Notes: a model not told the origin generated them from the sequence alone. A stretch of DNA of 64,000 nt from Gammaproteobacteria bacterium (GCA_030425195.1 JAUIAV010000005.1:124001-188000); one strand, 5' to 3'. Shown: positions 28,437-38,090, counted from the stretch's first letter. Numbers and translations: made by a program.

Positions 28437-29743
28437 GCGAACATGTCTTCAAGCTGCCCGACCTCGGCGAAGGCATGGTGGAGGCCGAGATCGTGGAATG
28501 GCACGTGAAGCCCGGGACGGAAGTCAGAGAAGGCGACATCGTGGTCGATGTGATGACCGACAAGGCCAACGTCGAGGTCCCCGCGCCCGTCTCCGGCCGG
28601 GTGCTCCGCACCACGGGCGAACCGGGAGACACGGTTGCCGTCGGTGCCGAGCTCATGGCGCTGGAGGTGGGCGCCACCAGCGCCTCACCCCCGGTGTCCG
28701 GGCGCGGCACCGAGCAGGAACGGACGGCCGCCGTCGACGAACCCGCTCCGCCCTCAACTCCGTCGCAGCCGGAAAATTCACCGGCACCGGCACCGGCATC
28801 GGCATCGGAACCGGCGCCCGAAGCCAGGCAGGCAGCGCGCGGAGAACCGGTCCGCACTTCACCGGCCGTGCGCCGGCGGGCCAAGGAAGCCGGAGTGGAC
28901 CTGGCCACAGTCACCGGATCCGGACCCCGCGGGCGAATCCTGATGCGTGATCTGGAAGCGCAGCTGAGCGGCACGGCAGCCCCCGCTGCCCCCGCAGCGG
29001 CACCTGCACCGTCCGGCGTGGGAGAGTTCAGCGAGACGAAGGTGATCGGAGTCCGGCGCCTCATCGCCAGCCGGCTCCAGGCCACCAAGCAGCAGATACC
29101 GCACTTCGCCTATGTGGAGCAGGTGGACATCACCGCCCTGGAATCCCTGCGCCGCCGACTCAACGAAACCCGGAGCGGCTCCGCGCTCACCTATCTGCCG
29201 TTCATCGGTCTGGCACTGATCCGCGCCGTTCGGGACTTCCCGCAGTGCAATGCCCATTTCGATGACGAACGCGGTGTGCTCCGGCAGTTCGAGCGGGTCC
29301 ACCTGGGCGTGGCCACCCAGACTCCGGACGGGCTGAAGGTACCGGTCGTGCACGATGCGGACGGCCGTTCCCTCTGGCAGCTCGCTGCTGAGATCCGCCG
29401 GGTGACCACCGCGGCGCGCGACAATACCGCGACCCGGGAGGAGATGACCGGGTCCACGGTCACCATCACCAGTCTCGGACGCCTGGGCGGCATCGCCTCG
29501 ACGCCCATCATCAACGCGCCGGAAACGTCTATCATCGGCATCAACAAGGCGGTTCAGACACCGGTGGTGGTGAACGGCCAGATCACCGTCCGGCTGATGA
29601 TGAACCTCTCCTCGAGCTTCGATCACCGGTTCGTGGACGGTCACGACGGTGCGTCTCTGATCCAGGCCATGCGGGGCTATCTGGAGGAGCCGGCCATCCT
29701 TTTCATCGACGGCATCGACGGCATCGACGGCATCGACGGCTGA
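28433..29743 (+). CDS. Dihydrolipoamide acyltransferase E2 component
   Basis: This 436-residue E2 has one lipoyl domain (1-80, lipoylated Lys44 in VMTDKANVEV), a Pro/Ala/Glu-rich linker, a peripheral subunit-binding domain (about 143-180: SPAVRRRAKEAGVDLATVTG) and a catalytic domain ending SSSFDHRFVDGHDGA with the His/Asp pair. It transfers acyl groups to CoA. The C terminus ends in an unusual IDG repeat (FIDGIDGIDGIDG) from four copies of a 9-bp unit. The start ATG overlaps the E1 beta stop. E3 must come from elsewhere. Confidence 0.92.
29705..29740 (+). repeat. Four tandem copies of a 9-bp unit at the E2 3' end
   Basis: ATCGACGGC is repeated four times exactly, encoding IDG repeats just before the E2 stop codon. 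Copy-number change by slippage would keep frame. Canonical E2 proteins end soon after the catalytic motif without such a tail. Confidence 0.85.
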
Positions 29744-29767
29744 GCCAGAGGATGCCCGGTGGCGGGC

Positions 29768-31027
29768 TCAGACCTTGAACGGCTTCAGCTTCTTTTTCAC
29801 CAGCTCGTTCTTCAGCCGTACGTACTGCGGCACACCGTTCCTGAAAGCCGGGTAGTCCTCTCCGGCGATCAGAGGCGCGAGGTAGCGCTTGCCCTTCGCC
29901 GTGATGCCGAAGCCGTCCTTCGTGATGTAGCTTTTGGGCATCTTCCGTTCCACGTTCGCAACCCGCGAAAGCTTCGCTGCACCGATTTTCCAGCGGTAAG
30001 GCGAATCACTGGTGCGCACGATGGTGGGCATCACCTTGTCCTTGCCCGCAAGCGCGAACTCGACCGCCGCCCTGCCGACGGCGTAGGCCTGATCAACGTC
30101 CGTTTTCGAAGCGATGTGGCGTGCGGCCCGCTGCAGATAGTCGGCCACCGCCCAGTGGTACTTGTAACCGTGCCGGTCCTTGATCATCTGCGCGATGGTG
30201 GGCGCTACGCCGCCGAGCTGGGTATGCCCGAACGCATCCTTGCCGCCCGCGTCGGCCACGAAGGTACCGTTTCTGTACTGAGCGCCTTCGGAGACCACCA
30301 CCACGCAGTATCCTTTCGCGGTAACCACGTCCTTCACCTTGCGCAGGAACTTCGCCTTCTCGAAGGGCACTTCCGGCAGCAGGATGATGTGCGGTGCATC
30401 TCCCGGCGCTTCCTGCGCCAGGGCGCCGGCCGCGGCGATCCAGCCCGCGTGCCGACCCATCACCTCGAGAACGAATACCTTGGTGGAAGTCTCGCACATG
30501 CTGGCCACGTCCAGAGCGGCTTCCCTGGTGGAGACCGCCACATACTTGGCCACGCTGCCGAATCCCGGGCAGGTGTCGGTGAGCGGCAGATCGTTGTCCA
30601 CCGTCTTGGGGATGCCGATGCAGGTGAGCGGGAAGCCGAGCTGATCGCCGAGCTGGGAGACCTTGTTCGCCGTGTCCTGGGAATCACCGCCGCCGTTGTA
30701 GAAGAAGAAGCGGATGTCGTGCGCCTTGAAGACGTCGATGAGACGCCGGTATTCCCGTTCGTTCTCCTCGAAGGACTTCAGCTTGTAGCGGCAGGAACCG
30801 AACGCCCCGGATGGCGTCGACCTCAGCCCCGCAATCGCGCTCCTGCTCTCCCGGCTGGTGTCGATCAGCTCTTCCGTGAGGGCGCCGATGATGCCGTTCC
30901 TGCCGGCGTAGACCTTGCCGATCCGGTCCCGATGCGCTCTTGCGGTTTCCAGCACCCCGCAGGCGGTGGCATTGATGACGGCAGTCACACCGCCCGACTG
31001 AGCGTAGAACGCATTGGCTTTCGGCAT
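29768..31027 (-). CDS. pfp: Pyrophosphate-type 6-phosphofructokinase
   Basis: This 419-residue phosphofructokinase-fold enzyme has FYAQSGGVTAVINATACGV (phosphate loop), FFYNGGGDSQDTANKV where ATP enzymes carry GGDGS, and GIPKTVDNDLPLTDTCPGFG with PKTVDND, the catalytic motif of PPi-using members. MGRHAGWIAAAGAL follows. It should reversibly interconvert F6P and F1,6BP with PPi/Pi, allowing glycolysis and gluconeogenesis. The ATG at 31027 (MPKANAFYAQSG) fits the family; an upstream frame extends to 31078. It is convergent with the E2 gene. In methanotrophs a related gene is reported linked to hppA. Confidence 0.88.
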   Translation of the reverse strand: MPKANAFYAQSGGVTAVINATACGVLETARAHRDRIGKVYAGRNGIIGALTEELIDTSRESRSAIAGLRSTPSGAFGSCRYKLKSFEENEREYRRLIDVFKAHDIRFFFYNGGGDSQDTANKVSQLGDQLGFPLTCIGIPKTVDNDLPLTDTCPGFGSVAKYVAVSTREAALDVASMCETSTKVFVLEVMGRHAGWIAAAGALAQEAPGDAPHIILLPEVPFEKAKFLRKVKDVVTAKGYCVVVVSEGAQYRNGTFVADAGGKDAFGHTQLGGVAPTIAQMIKDRHGYKYHWAVADYLQRAARHIASKTDVDQAYAVGRAAVEFALAGKDKVMPTIVRTSDSPYRWKIGAAKLSRVANVERKMPKSYITKDGFGITAKGKRYLAPLIAGEDYPAFRNGVPQYVRLKNELVKKKLKPFKV

Positions 31028-31084
31028 GGTTTGAGAACGGCTCCGGATTTCGAAGCCGGCATTCTCCGCGATGCGCACGAATTG

Positions 31085-31101
31085 TGCGAGAATTTCTCAC
31101 A
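31085..31101. promoter_or_regulatory. 17-bp near-perfect palindrome between divergent pfp and membrane-protein genes
   Basis: TGCGAGAATTTCTCACA is an odd-centred dyad: GAGAA/TTCTC is perfect, flanked by TG/CA with one mismatch. It sits in the 107-bp gap between divergent starts at 31027 and 31135, a typical operator position. The spacing does not match a CRP/Vfr site. The regulator is unknown. Confidence 0.35.
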
Positions 31102-31134
31102 TTCGAGATACGAAGTTTCCCGTAAGCGTATTCC

Positions 31135-31641
31135 ATGAAGGCCGTTATCCAGTTGTTCTGGCGAATCTGTCTGCTCCGCCAGAGCCCCGCCTATGTGCCG
31201 ACAGAAAGCTGGTTCGTCATCGCCGTGGTCGCGGCGAACCTGCTGACCAGCGTCATCGTCTCCGTGGCCATCGACCCGGCAGCCAGCCTGGTGGAAGTCT
31301 CCACCCGGGTCGTGGTCGGTCAGGCGGCTTATGCCAGCTTCCTCTGGCTCGCCACGTTCCTGCGCCAGCATCCGGAACGCTTCCCCGCAGCGCTGACCGC
31401 CCTGTTCGGCTGCGACCTGCTCATCACCGCGGCCTTCGGCGTTCTCGTGCCGCTGCTCGCGAGCACCATCGGCACTCAGGCATTGAATCTGGCTTCCACC
31501 GGCTTCCTGCTCTGGTCGCTCGCCGTGGCCGGATTCATCGTCGCCGAGGCGCTTTCGGTGCAGCTGCTGATCGGAATCCTGCTCGCCCTCGGCATGACGG
31601 TGCTGTCCGTTTCCGCCGGATTCGCCGCCATCGGAGCCTGA
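31135..31641 (+). CDS. Hypothetical four-helix membrane protein
   Basis: This 168-residue inner-membrane protein has about four predicted TM segments: WFVIAVVAANLLTSVIVSVA, AAYASFLWLATFL, FPAALTALFGCDLLITAAFG and LLWSLAVAGFIVAEALSV, the last followed by LLIGILLALGMTVLSVSAGF. No catalytic motif is seen. It ends 1 bp before mpl and is surely cotranscribed with it, which suggests but does not prove a cell-envelope role. I do not recognise the family. Confidence 0.7.
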   Translation: MKAVIQLFWRICLLRQSPAYVPTESWFVIAVVAANLLTSVIVSVAIDPAASLVEVSTRVVVGQAAYASFLWLATFLRQHPERFPAALTALFGCDLLITAAFGVLVPLLASTIGTQALNLASTGFLLWSLAVAGFIVAEALSVQLLIGILLALGMTVLSVSAGFAAIGA

Positions 31642-31642
31642 C

Positions 31643-33049
31643 ATGACCGACAGACGCATCTACTTTCTCGGCATCGGCGGCACCCTGATGGGCAGCCTGG
31701 CCCAGCTCGCACGGGAAAAGGGTTACCGGGTTTCCGGTTCCGACAAGGCCCTGTATCCCCCCATGAGCGAGCAGCTGGCCCGGGCGGACATCGAACTCTA
31801 CGAAGGTTTCGACCCGGTGCAGCTGGATCCGGAGCCCGACCTGGTGGTGATCGGCAATGCGGGCCTGCCCCGGGGCCATCCCGGGGTGGAATACGTGCTG
31901 GAGCGGGGTCTTCCGTATACCTCCGGCGCGGAGTTCCTCGGCCGGGAGATTCTGGCCGATCGCTGGGTGCTGGCCGTCTCCGGCACCCACGGCAAGACGA
32001 CGACGGCCAGCATGCTCGCCTGGATCCTGGAGCAGGCCGGTCTCGCGCCCGGCTACCTGATCGGCGGGGTGCCGAAGAATTTCGAGGTGTCCGCGCGCCT
32101 CGGCAGCGCTCCCTTCTTCGTGGTGGAGGCGGACGAATACGACACCTCCTATTTCGACCGCCGCTCCAAGTTCGTCCACTACCGGCCGCGGACGCTGATC
32201 ATCAACAATCTGGAATACGACCACGCCGACATCTTCCCGGATCTGGCGGCCATCCAGACGCAGTTTCATCACCTGATCCGCACCATTCCGGGCAGCGGGC
32301 TCATCGTCGCGCCAGCGGGGGACGACCATGTGCACGAGGTGCTGCAGATGGGCTGCTGGACGCCTACCGCCCGGTTCGGCCCGCCCTCACATCGCCAGCC
32401 CCTCGAGCACGACAACGGCGAGCTCTGGCGTGCGGAGGAGGCAGGGGGCACGGCCTTCGACGTCTACCTGAACGATACGAATCTCGGCCGGGTCCACTGG
32501 TCCCAGCTGGGCGATCACAACCGGATGAACGGGCTCGCCGCCATCGCGGCCGCACGCCATGCGGGTGTCCAGCCGGAACGTGCCATCGATGCGCTGTCGG
32601 ATTTCGCCGGCGTGCTCCGGCGGATGGATCTGATTGCCCAGATCGGCGAGACCGCCATCTACGACGACTTCGCCCACCATCCCACCGCCATCCGGAAAAC
32701 GCTGCAGGGGCTGCGCAGACAGGTCGGCAACGACGAGATCATCGCCATCATCGAGCCGCGATCGCACACCATGTCGCTCGGGACCCTGCGCGACGAGCTC
32801 ACCACCTGCTGCGCGGCCGCAGACGCCGTGTTCTGGTTCCGGGGCGAGAACATCAAGTGGGATCTGTCCGAGGTAGTGCAGTCCTGCGTGGTGCCCGCCC
32901 GCCAGTTCGACGACCTGGACCGGCTCATGGACGAGCTGGCGAAGCTGCCTCCGAGGCGCCGGCACCTGGTGATCATGTCGAACGGCAGCTTCGGCGGAAT
33001 CTACGCCCGGCTACCTGAGCGGCTGAAAGCCGCCATCACACCCGACTGA
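31643..33049 (+). CDS. mpl: UDP-MurNAc:L-Ala-gamma-D-Glu-meso-DAP ligase (murein recycling)
   Basis: This 468-residue Mur-ligase-family enzyme reattaches recycled murein tripeptide to UDP-MurNAc in the cytoplasm. It shows IYFLGIGGTLMGSLAQLAREKGY, the ATP loop VSGTHGKTTTASMLAWIL, VVEADEYDTSYFDRRSKFVHY, LEYDHADIFPDL, and IYDDFAHHPTAIRKTL. Length and motifs separate it from MurC. It follows a small membrane-protein gene by 1 bp and precedes an SDR by 11 bp. Confidence 0.95.
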   Translation: MTDRRIYFLGIGGTLMGSLAQLAREKGYRVSGSDKALYPPMSEQLARADIELYEGFDPVQLDPEPDLVVIGNAGLPRGHPGVEYVLERGLPYTSGAEFLGREILADRWVLAVSGTHGKTTTASMLAWILEQAGLAPGYLIGGVPKNFEVSARLGSAPFFVVEADEYDTSYFDRRSKFVHYRPRTLIINNLEYDHADIFPDLAAIQTQFHHLIRTIPGSGLIVAPAGDDHVHEVLQMGCWTPTARFGPPSHRQPLEHDNGELWRAEEAGGTAFDVYLNDTNLGRVHWSQLGDHNRMNGLAAIAAARHAGVQPERAIDALSDFAGVLRRMDLIAQIGETAIYDDFAHHPTAIRKTLQGLRRQVGNDEIIAIIEPRSHTMSLGTLRDELTTCCAAADAVFWFRGENIKWDLSEVVQSCVVPARQFDDLDRLMDELAKLPPRRRHLVIMSNGSFGGIYARLPERLKAAITPD

Positions 33050-33060
33050 GGAAACCGAAC

Positions 33061-33849
33061 ATGGGCATGCTAGACGGCAAACGACTCATCATCACCGGCG
33101 CCGGCAGCGGGATCGGCCGGGCCACCAGCCTGCTCGCCGCCGCGGAAGGCGCCAGCGTCCTCGCCGTGGATCTCGCTGAAAGCGTCGAGGAGACCGCCGC
33201 GGCCATCCGCGAGAACGGCGGCACCGGCCTGGCTGTCCGTGCCGACGTGAGCGACGAGGCCGCCGTTTCCGATTTCGTCGGTCGCGCGGTGACGGAGTTC
33301 GGCGGTCTCGACGGCCTCTATGCCAATGCCGGTGTGGGCGGCGGCGGCAAGCCCATGCTCGAGCTCACGGTGGAGGACTGGCAGCGTACGCTCGGCGTCA
33401 ACACCATCGGCGTGTTCCTGGCGGTGAAGCACGCCATCCCCGCCATCCGCGAATCAGGCGGCGGCGCCCTGCTCTGCACCGCCTCCGTTGCCGGCCTGCG
33501 TGCCAACGCCGGCGGCGTGGATTACAGCGCCAGCAAAGCGGGCGTCATCAGCATCGTTCAGACAGTGGCCTACCAGCTCTACGGGGAACCGATACGGATC
33601 AACGCCATCTGCCCCGGGCTGATCCAGACCGGCATGACACGGCCCGTATTCGAGCGCGCGGAGGCCCGGGGCACCATGGATCGGATCGGGCAGATCAATC
33701 CCACCCGGCGTTTCGGCCAGCCGGAGGAAATCGGCGAGATGGCCTGCTTCCTGCTGAGCGACCGGGCAAGCTACGTCAACGGCCAGGCCATTGCCGTCGA
33801 TGGCGGGCTGTCGGCCTCCCATCCCTGGGCTTACCCGAGGCAGAGCTGA
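33061..33849 (+). CDS. Short-chain dehydrogenase/reductase
   Basis: This 262-residue classical SDR has the NAD(P)-binding ITGAGSGIGRATSLLAAAEG, the NANAGVGGGG-type NNAG equivalent, catalytic Ser in LLCTASVAGLRAN, and YSASKAG with catalytic Tyr and Lys. Asp in AVDLAESVEE after beta-2 suggests NAD(H) preference. Substrate is unknown. It overlaps the downstream lipoprotein gene by one base and follows mpl closely. Confidence 0.88.
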   Translation: MGMLDGKRLIITGAGSGIGRATSLLAAAEGASVLAVDLAESVEETAAAIRENGGTGLAVRADVSDEAAVSDFVGRAVTEFGGLDGLYANAGVGGGGKPMLELTVEDWQRTLGVNTIGVFLAVKHAIPAIRESGGGALLCTASVAGLRANAGGVDYSASKAGVISIVQTVAYQLYGEPIRINAICPGLIQTGMTRPVFERAEARGTMDRIGQINPTRRFGQPEEIGEMACFLLSDRASYVNGQAIAVDGGLSASHPWAYPRQS

Positions 33850-34514
33850 TGGCCTGCCGGTCACCTTTCGGCCTCCCTGGGCTGCCAGCCATCGTCCTGC
33901 TGACGATGACGGCCTGCACCACGGCTGCAGACGGTGATGCGACCACGGACCCCGATCCAATGGCCACGCCGGATCCGGCTTCCGGCGAGCGGTTGATCGC
34001 GCAGCCGCCACAGGGCTGGCAGCAGACCGGCGGGACGAACCTGGGCAACCTCCGGCGGGCCGAGTTCAGACCGGAAGCGGAGATCGCTGCCGATCCGGAC
34101 TCGGACTGGACCCGACGCATCACCTTCGAGTCACTCAGCGAAGAACCACTGCCGGATCCCATCGAGTTCGTGGAACTCATGAATGCGGGCCGTGACCATG
34201 CATGCGGCACCTTCAGCGCTCACCCGACCTTCGCCGGCGAAGAAAACGGATATCCCACCGCCGTCTACCTGCTGGTCTGTCACGAGGACCGGCAGACCGA
34301 ACGCTCGGAAATCACACTGATGAAGACGATCCGCGGCAACCGGCACTTCTACGTGATCACCCGGGCCCTGCGCGGGGAGCCCATACCGAAGGACGGGGTG
34401 CCGGACATCGAGCAGGCGGAGATCGGCGGCTGGGCGCTGTACCTCAGATCCATCAGCGTCTGCGACCCCGACCGCCCTGACGCGCATCCCTGCCCGGAGT
34501 CTCCGGGTACCTGA
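33849..34514 (+). CDS. Hypothetical lipoprotein
   Basis: This 221-residue protein has a signal peptide ending in the lipobox LLTMTAC, so it should be lipid-anchored. The mature part starts with an Asp/Pro/Ala-rich linker and continues into an alpha/beta domain with four Cys (DHACGTF, LLVCHED, SVCDPDR, HPCPES). No family is recognised. The ATG shares one base with the SDR stop, so it is the last gene of the mpl-SDR transcript. It is convergent with the acyl-CoA dehydrogenase at 34527. Confidence 0.7.
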   Translation: MACRSPFGLPGLPAIVLLTMTACTTAADGDATTDPDPMATPDPASGERLIAQPPQGWQQTGGTNLGNLRRAEFRPEAEIAADPDSDWTRRITFESLSEEPLPDPIEFVELMNAGRDHACGTFSAHPTFAGEENGYPTAVYLLVCHEDRQTERSEITLMKTIRGNRHFYVITRALRGEPIPKDGVPDIEQAEIGGWALYLRSISVCDPDRPDAHPCPESPGT

Positions 34515-34526
34515 ATTCGGGCTGGA

Positions 34527-36263
34527 TCAGAACGCCTCGTCCGGCAGGCCCATCACACAGGCCGAGGTGGAGCAGATGCCGGCCTCCAGCCCGAGGGTTT
34601 TCGGCAGCAGCCGGGCGAAGTAGAACGCGGCGCATTCCCGCTTACCCCGGCCGAAGGCATCGTCACCGGCGGCGGTCGCCATCTGCGCCCAGAACCAGGC
34701 ATAGAGCGTATAGCCGACGAGGTCCAGGAAATCCGTGGCCACCGCGCCCGGCAGTTCCGGGTCCGCATTGGATTCCGCCAGCACATGCGCCAGCGCACTG
34801 CGTATCCGGCCGAAGGCCGCTTCCAGCGCCGGCCGGTACTCCGCATCGACCGTGCCGACGTCGAATCCGTCGAGCAGGGCCTCAAGGGTCGCGCCTCCAT
34901 CCCGGAGCACCTTGCGGCCGATCAGATCGCCTGCCTGAATCCCGTTGGTCCCCTCGTAGATCTGCCCGATCCGGGCATCCCGCACGATCTGTTCCGCGCC
35001 CCACTCGCGGATGAACCCGTGACCGCCGAACACCTGCTGGGCGAGCACGGCCGCTTCGAAACCGCGGTCGGTGAGAAACGCCTTGGCGATGGGCGTGAGC
35101 AGCTGACCGATCCGGTCCGCCTCCTCATCGTCCGCGTGCTTCGCGAGATCCAGTTGCATCCCCGTGAAGATGGCGAAGGCCCGGCCCGCTTCCGTGAGAG
35201 TGCGCACGGTCAGCAGCATGCGGCGTACGTCCGGGTGCACGAGCAGAGAATCCGCGGGACCGTCCGGATTCTTCGGGCCGGTGCTCGAGCGTCCCTGCAG
35301 CCGTTCCCGGGCGTAGCGGGCCGCCTGCTGATAGGCGAGCTCACCCGCACCGAGTCCCTGCAGGCCGACGGAGAGCCGCTCGTAGTTCATCATGGTGAAC
35401 ATGCAGGCGAGTCCCTGATTGGGCTCACCGATCATGAAGCCCACGGCCTCGTCGTAGTTCATCACGTTGGTGGCGCTGCCGCGGATGCCCATCTTGTGCT
35501 CGATCGAGCCGCTGGCCACGCCGTTCCGCTCACCGATCCCGCCGCTGCCGTCGGGCAGGTATTTAGGCACGATGAACAGCGATATCCCCTTCGACCCCTC
35601 CGGTGCATCCGGCAGTTTGGCGAGCACCAGATGCACGATGTTCTCCGCCATGTCGTGCTCGCCGCTGGTGATGAAGATCTTGGTGCCGCTGATCCGGTAG
35701 CTGCCGTCGGCATGAGGAACCGCCCGCGTCCGGATGATGCCGAGATCGGTACCGGCGTGGGGCTCGGTCAGATCCATGGCGCCCGACCACTGGCCCGAGT
35801 AGAGCTTCGGCAGATAGGTCTGCTTCTGTTCCTCACTGCCGTGAGAGTCGATGCAGATGCAGGCGCCGGCGGTCAGGGTGCCGTACAGATAGAGGCTGGA
35901 GTTCGCCGCCCAGAACATCTCTTCGATCATGCAACCGAGCACTTTCGGCATGCCCTGACCCTCGTAGGCGGGATTGCCGGAGAGTCCCAGCCAGCCGCCG
36001 CCGGCCATCTCGTCGTAGGCGGCCTTGAAACCCGGCGGTGTGGTCACCACCCCATCCTGCCACTGGCACCCGGCCTCGTCGCCGGACTGATTGATGGGCG
36101 CCATCACCTCGCCGGCAAGGCGCCCTGCCTCGGTGATCACGGCTCGAGCCAGATCCTCTGAAACCTCCGACAGAGCCGGGATCCCGGCCCAGCGGTCCTG
36201 AACTCTGAACAGCTCGAAGAGCAGGAACTCGATGTCCCGCTCCGGTGCCTGGTACTGAAGCAT
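34527..36263 (-). CDS. Acyl-CoA dehydrogenase, DmdC-like family (paralog 1)
   Basis: This 578-residue flavoenzyme has the N-terminal extension (MLQYQAPERDIEFLLFELF) and C-terminal extra domain typical of the family that includes 3-methylmercaptopropionyl-CoA dehydrogenase. FAD/substrate motifs are AMDLTEPHAGTDLG and YRISGTKIFITSGEHDM; the catalytic Glu is in IGQIYEGTNGIQAGDL. It oxidises an acyl-CoA at C2-C3; chain preference cannot be told. It follows a paralog at 36321 by 57 bp on the same strand. Confidence 0.88.
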   Translation of the reverse strand: MLQYQAPERDIEFLLFELFRVQDRWAGIPALSEVSEDLARAVITEAGRLAGEVMAPINQSGDEAGCQWQDGVVTTPPGFKAAYDEMAGGGWLGLSGNPAYEGQGMPKVLGCMIEEMFWAANSSLYLYGTLTAGACICIDSHGSEEQKQTYLPKLYSGQWSGAMDLTEPHAGTDLGIIRTRAVPHADGSYRISGTKIFITSGEHDMAENIVHLVLAKLPDAPEGSKGISLFIVPKYLPDGSGGIGERNGVASGSIEHKMGIRGSATNVMNYDEAVGFMIGEPNQGLACMFTMMNYERLSVGLQGLGAGELAYQQAARYARERLQGRSSTGPKNPDGPADSLLVHPDVRRMLLTVRTLTEAGRAFAIFTGMQLDLAKHADDEEADRIGQLLTPIAKAFLTDRGFEAAVLAQQVFGGHGFIREWGAEQIVRDARIGQIYEGTNGIQAGDLIGRKVLRDGGATLEALLDGFDVGTVDAEYRPALEAAFGRIRSALAHVLAESNADPELPGAVATDFLDLVGYTLYAWFWAQMATAAGDDAFGRGKRECAAFYFARLLPKTLGLEAGICSTSACVMGLPDEAF

Positions 36264-36320
36264 GTGCCTTCCCGTCGTCTAACGCGGTCGCGCGCCTTGC
36301 AAACGCCTGCCTCCGGTTCC

Positions 36321-38090
36321 CTACCAGGGACCGAAAGTCTCTTCCGAACCGCTCATCAGTGTATCTGCGCCCGCCTCCAGGGCCGTCCTGTGCGCATCGG
36401 CCCGGGGCAGCATGCGGGCAAAGAAGAACCGCGCCGCCGCCAGTTTTCCCTGGATGTAGGGATCCGCCTGATCCCCTGCATGGGCCGTTTGAGCGATTCG
36501 ACCCCAGCAGTATGCGAGGGTCAAGTAGCCGCTGTAGAAGAGGAAATCCACCGAGGCGGCTCCCACTTCGTCCAGGTTTTCCATGGCCCTGCCCATGAGG
36601 GCATTTGCCAGCTCGAGCCACTCGGCACCCCGTGCCCGCAGAACGGGCGCGAGCCCGGACAGGAACGCATCCTCACTGGTCTCGAGCTCGCCCGCCAGCT
36701 CGTTCATCAAGGCGATGAATCTGTTGAGGCCCGGCCCCTGGGTCTGCAGGATCTTCCGGCCCAGCAGATCCAGCGCCTGGATGCCCGTGGTGCCCTCATA
36801 GAGCAATGTGATCCGGGTGTCCCGCACCCGCTGCTCCATGCCGTTCTCCCGGATGAATCCGTGGCCGCCGAAGATCTGCAGACCGTGGTTCACGGACTCG
36901 AAACCGAGCTCCGTGAGCATGCCTTTGACGATCGGGGTCAGAAAATCGAGCAGATCCTTTGCCGCCTGACCTTCCTCGTCGTCCCGTTCGGTGGCCACGT
37001 CGGCCACCTGCCCGGTCAGATAGACCAGAACCCGGCCGCCGTCGACGATGGCGCGCTGGGTGAGAAGCATGCGGCGCACATCCGGGTGAACGATGATCGG
37101 ATCCGCGGCTTCGTCCGGTGCCTTCGGGCCGGAGAGCGAGCGCATCTGCAGCCGCTCCCGCGCATAGTCGGTGGCATCCTTGAGCGCCGACTCCGCCTGA
37201 CAGACCCCCTGCAGGCCCACGACGATGCGGGCCGCGTTCATCATGGTGAACATGTTCCGCATGCCCTGATTTTCCTCGCCCACCAGGTAACCCCGGGCTT
37301 CGTCGAAATTCAGGATGCAGGTGGCGTTGCCGTGGATGCCCATCTTCTCCTCGATGCCGCCGCAGACCACGCCGTTTCTGCTGCCATCGAGATCGAATTT
37401 CGGCACCACGAACATGCTGATGCCCCGCGTGCCTTCCGGCGCTTCGGGCGTGCGCGCCAGCACCAGATGCACGATGTTCCCGGAGAGATCGTGCTCGCCG
37501 GCGGAGATGAAGATCTTGGTGCCGGATATCCGGTAGCTGCCGTCCGCCTGCACCTCCGCCTTCGTCCGCACCAGGCCCACGTCCGAGCCTGCGTGGGGCT
37601 CCGTGAGGCACATGGTGCCGGTCCATTCGCCGGAGAGCAGTCTGGGCAGGAACTCCCGCTTCTGTTCCGGGCTGCCGTGGTGCTCGAGCGCTTCCACCAC
37701 CCCTCGAGAGAGAGCCGGATACATGGTCCAGGCGGGATTCGCTGCAGCCATCAGATGCTCGAGCACCAGCCCGAGACTGTCCGGCAGGCCCTGGCCGCCA
37801 TACTCGGCCTCTCCACAGAGACTCGCCCAGCCGCCTTCCACGTATTTGTCATAGGCGGCCTTGAAGCCTGCCGGGGCGGTCACCTGCCCATCCTCGAACG
37901 TGCAGCCTTCCTCGTCTCCGGAGCGGTTGATGGGCGCAAGTTCCCCGTCGCAGAACCTGGCGGCTTCCTCGCTGATGGCATCGATCAGCTCCCGGCCGGG
38001 GGCATCGTTACCGTAGAGGCGCTGATAGTGGCCCTCGAAATCGAGAACGTCATGCAGGGTGAACTGAAGATCTCTGCTGGATGCCGTCAT
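36321..38090 (-). CDS. Acyl-CoA dehydrogenase, DmdC-like family (paralog 2)
   Basis: This 589-residue paralog of the downstream gene has MCLTEPHAGSDVGLVRTKAE, YRISGTKIFISAGEHDL and the catalytic Glu in LLYEGTTGIQALDLLG. The start at 38090 (MTASSRDLQFTLHDVLDF) matches the family; an upstream in-frame start would add 21 residues. The duplicated pair may handle different acyl chains. A role in DMSP-derived thioester breakdown is possible, but no dmdB or dmdD is nearby. It is divergent from comF. Confidence 0.88.
   Translation of the reverse strand: MTASSRDLQFTLHDVLDFEGHYQRLYGNDAPGRELIDAISEEAARFCDGELAPINRSGDEEGCTFEDGQVTAPAGFKAAYDKYVEGGWASLCGEAEYGGQGLPDSLGLVLEHLMAAANPAWTMYPALSRGVVEALEHHGSPEQKREFLPRLLSGEWTGTMCLTEPHAGSDVGLVRTKAEVQADGSYRISGTKIFISAGEHDLSGNIVHLVLARTPEAPEGTRGISMFVVPKFDLDGSRNGVVCGGIEEKMGIHGNATCILNFDEARGYLVGEENQGMRNMFTMMNAARIVVGLQGVCQAESALKDATDYARERLQMRSLSGPKAPDEAADPIIVHPDVRRMLLTQRAIVDGGRVLVYLTGQVADVATERDDEEGQAAKDLLDFLTPIVKGMLTELGFESVNHGLQIFGGHGFIRENGMEQRVRDTRITLLYEGTTGIQALDLLGRKILQTQGPGLNRFIALMNELAGELETSEDAFLSGLAPVLRARGAEWLELANALMGRAMENLDEVGAASVDFLFYSGYLTLAYCWGRIAQTAHAGDQADPYIQGKLAAARFFFARMLPRADAHRTALEAGADTLMSGSEETFGPW

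Noticed and set aside
29740-29771. Possible terminator between E2 and pfp (CTGAGCC/GGCTCAG)
   Set aside because: The 7-bp stem overlaps both stop codons, has a long loop and lacks a U-tract on either strand, so support is too weak.
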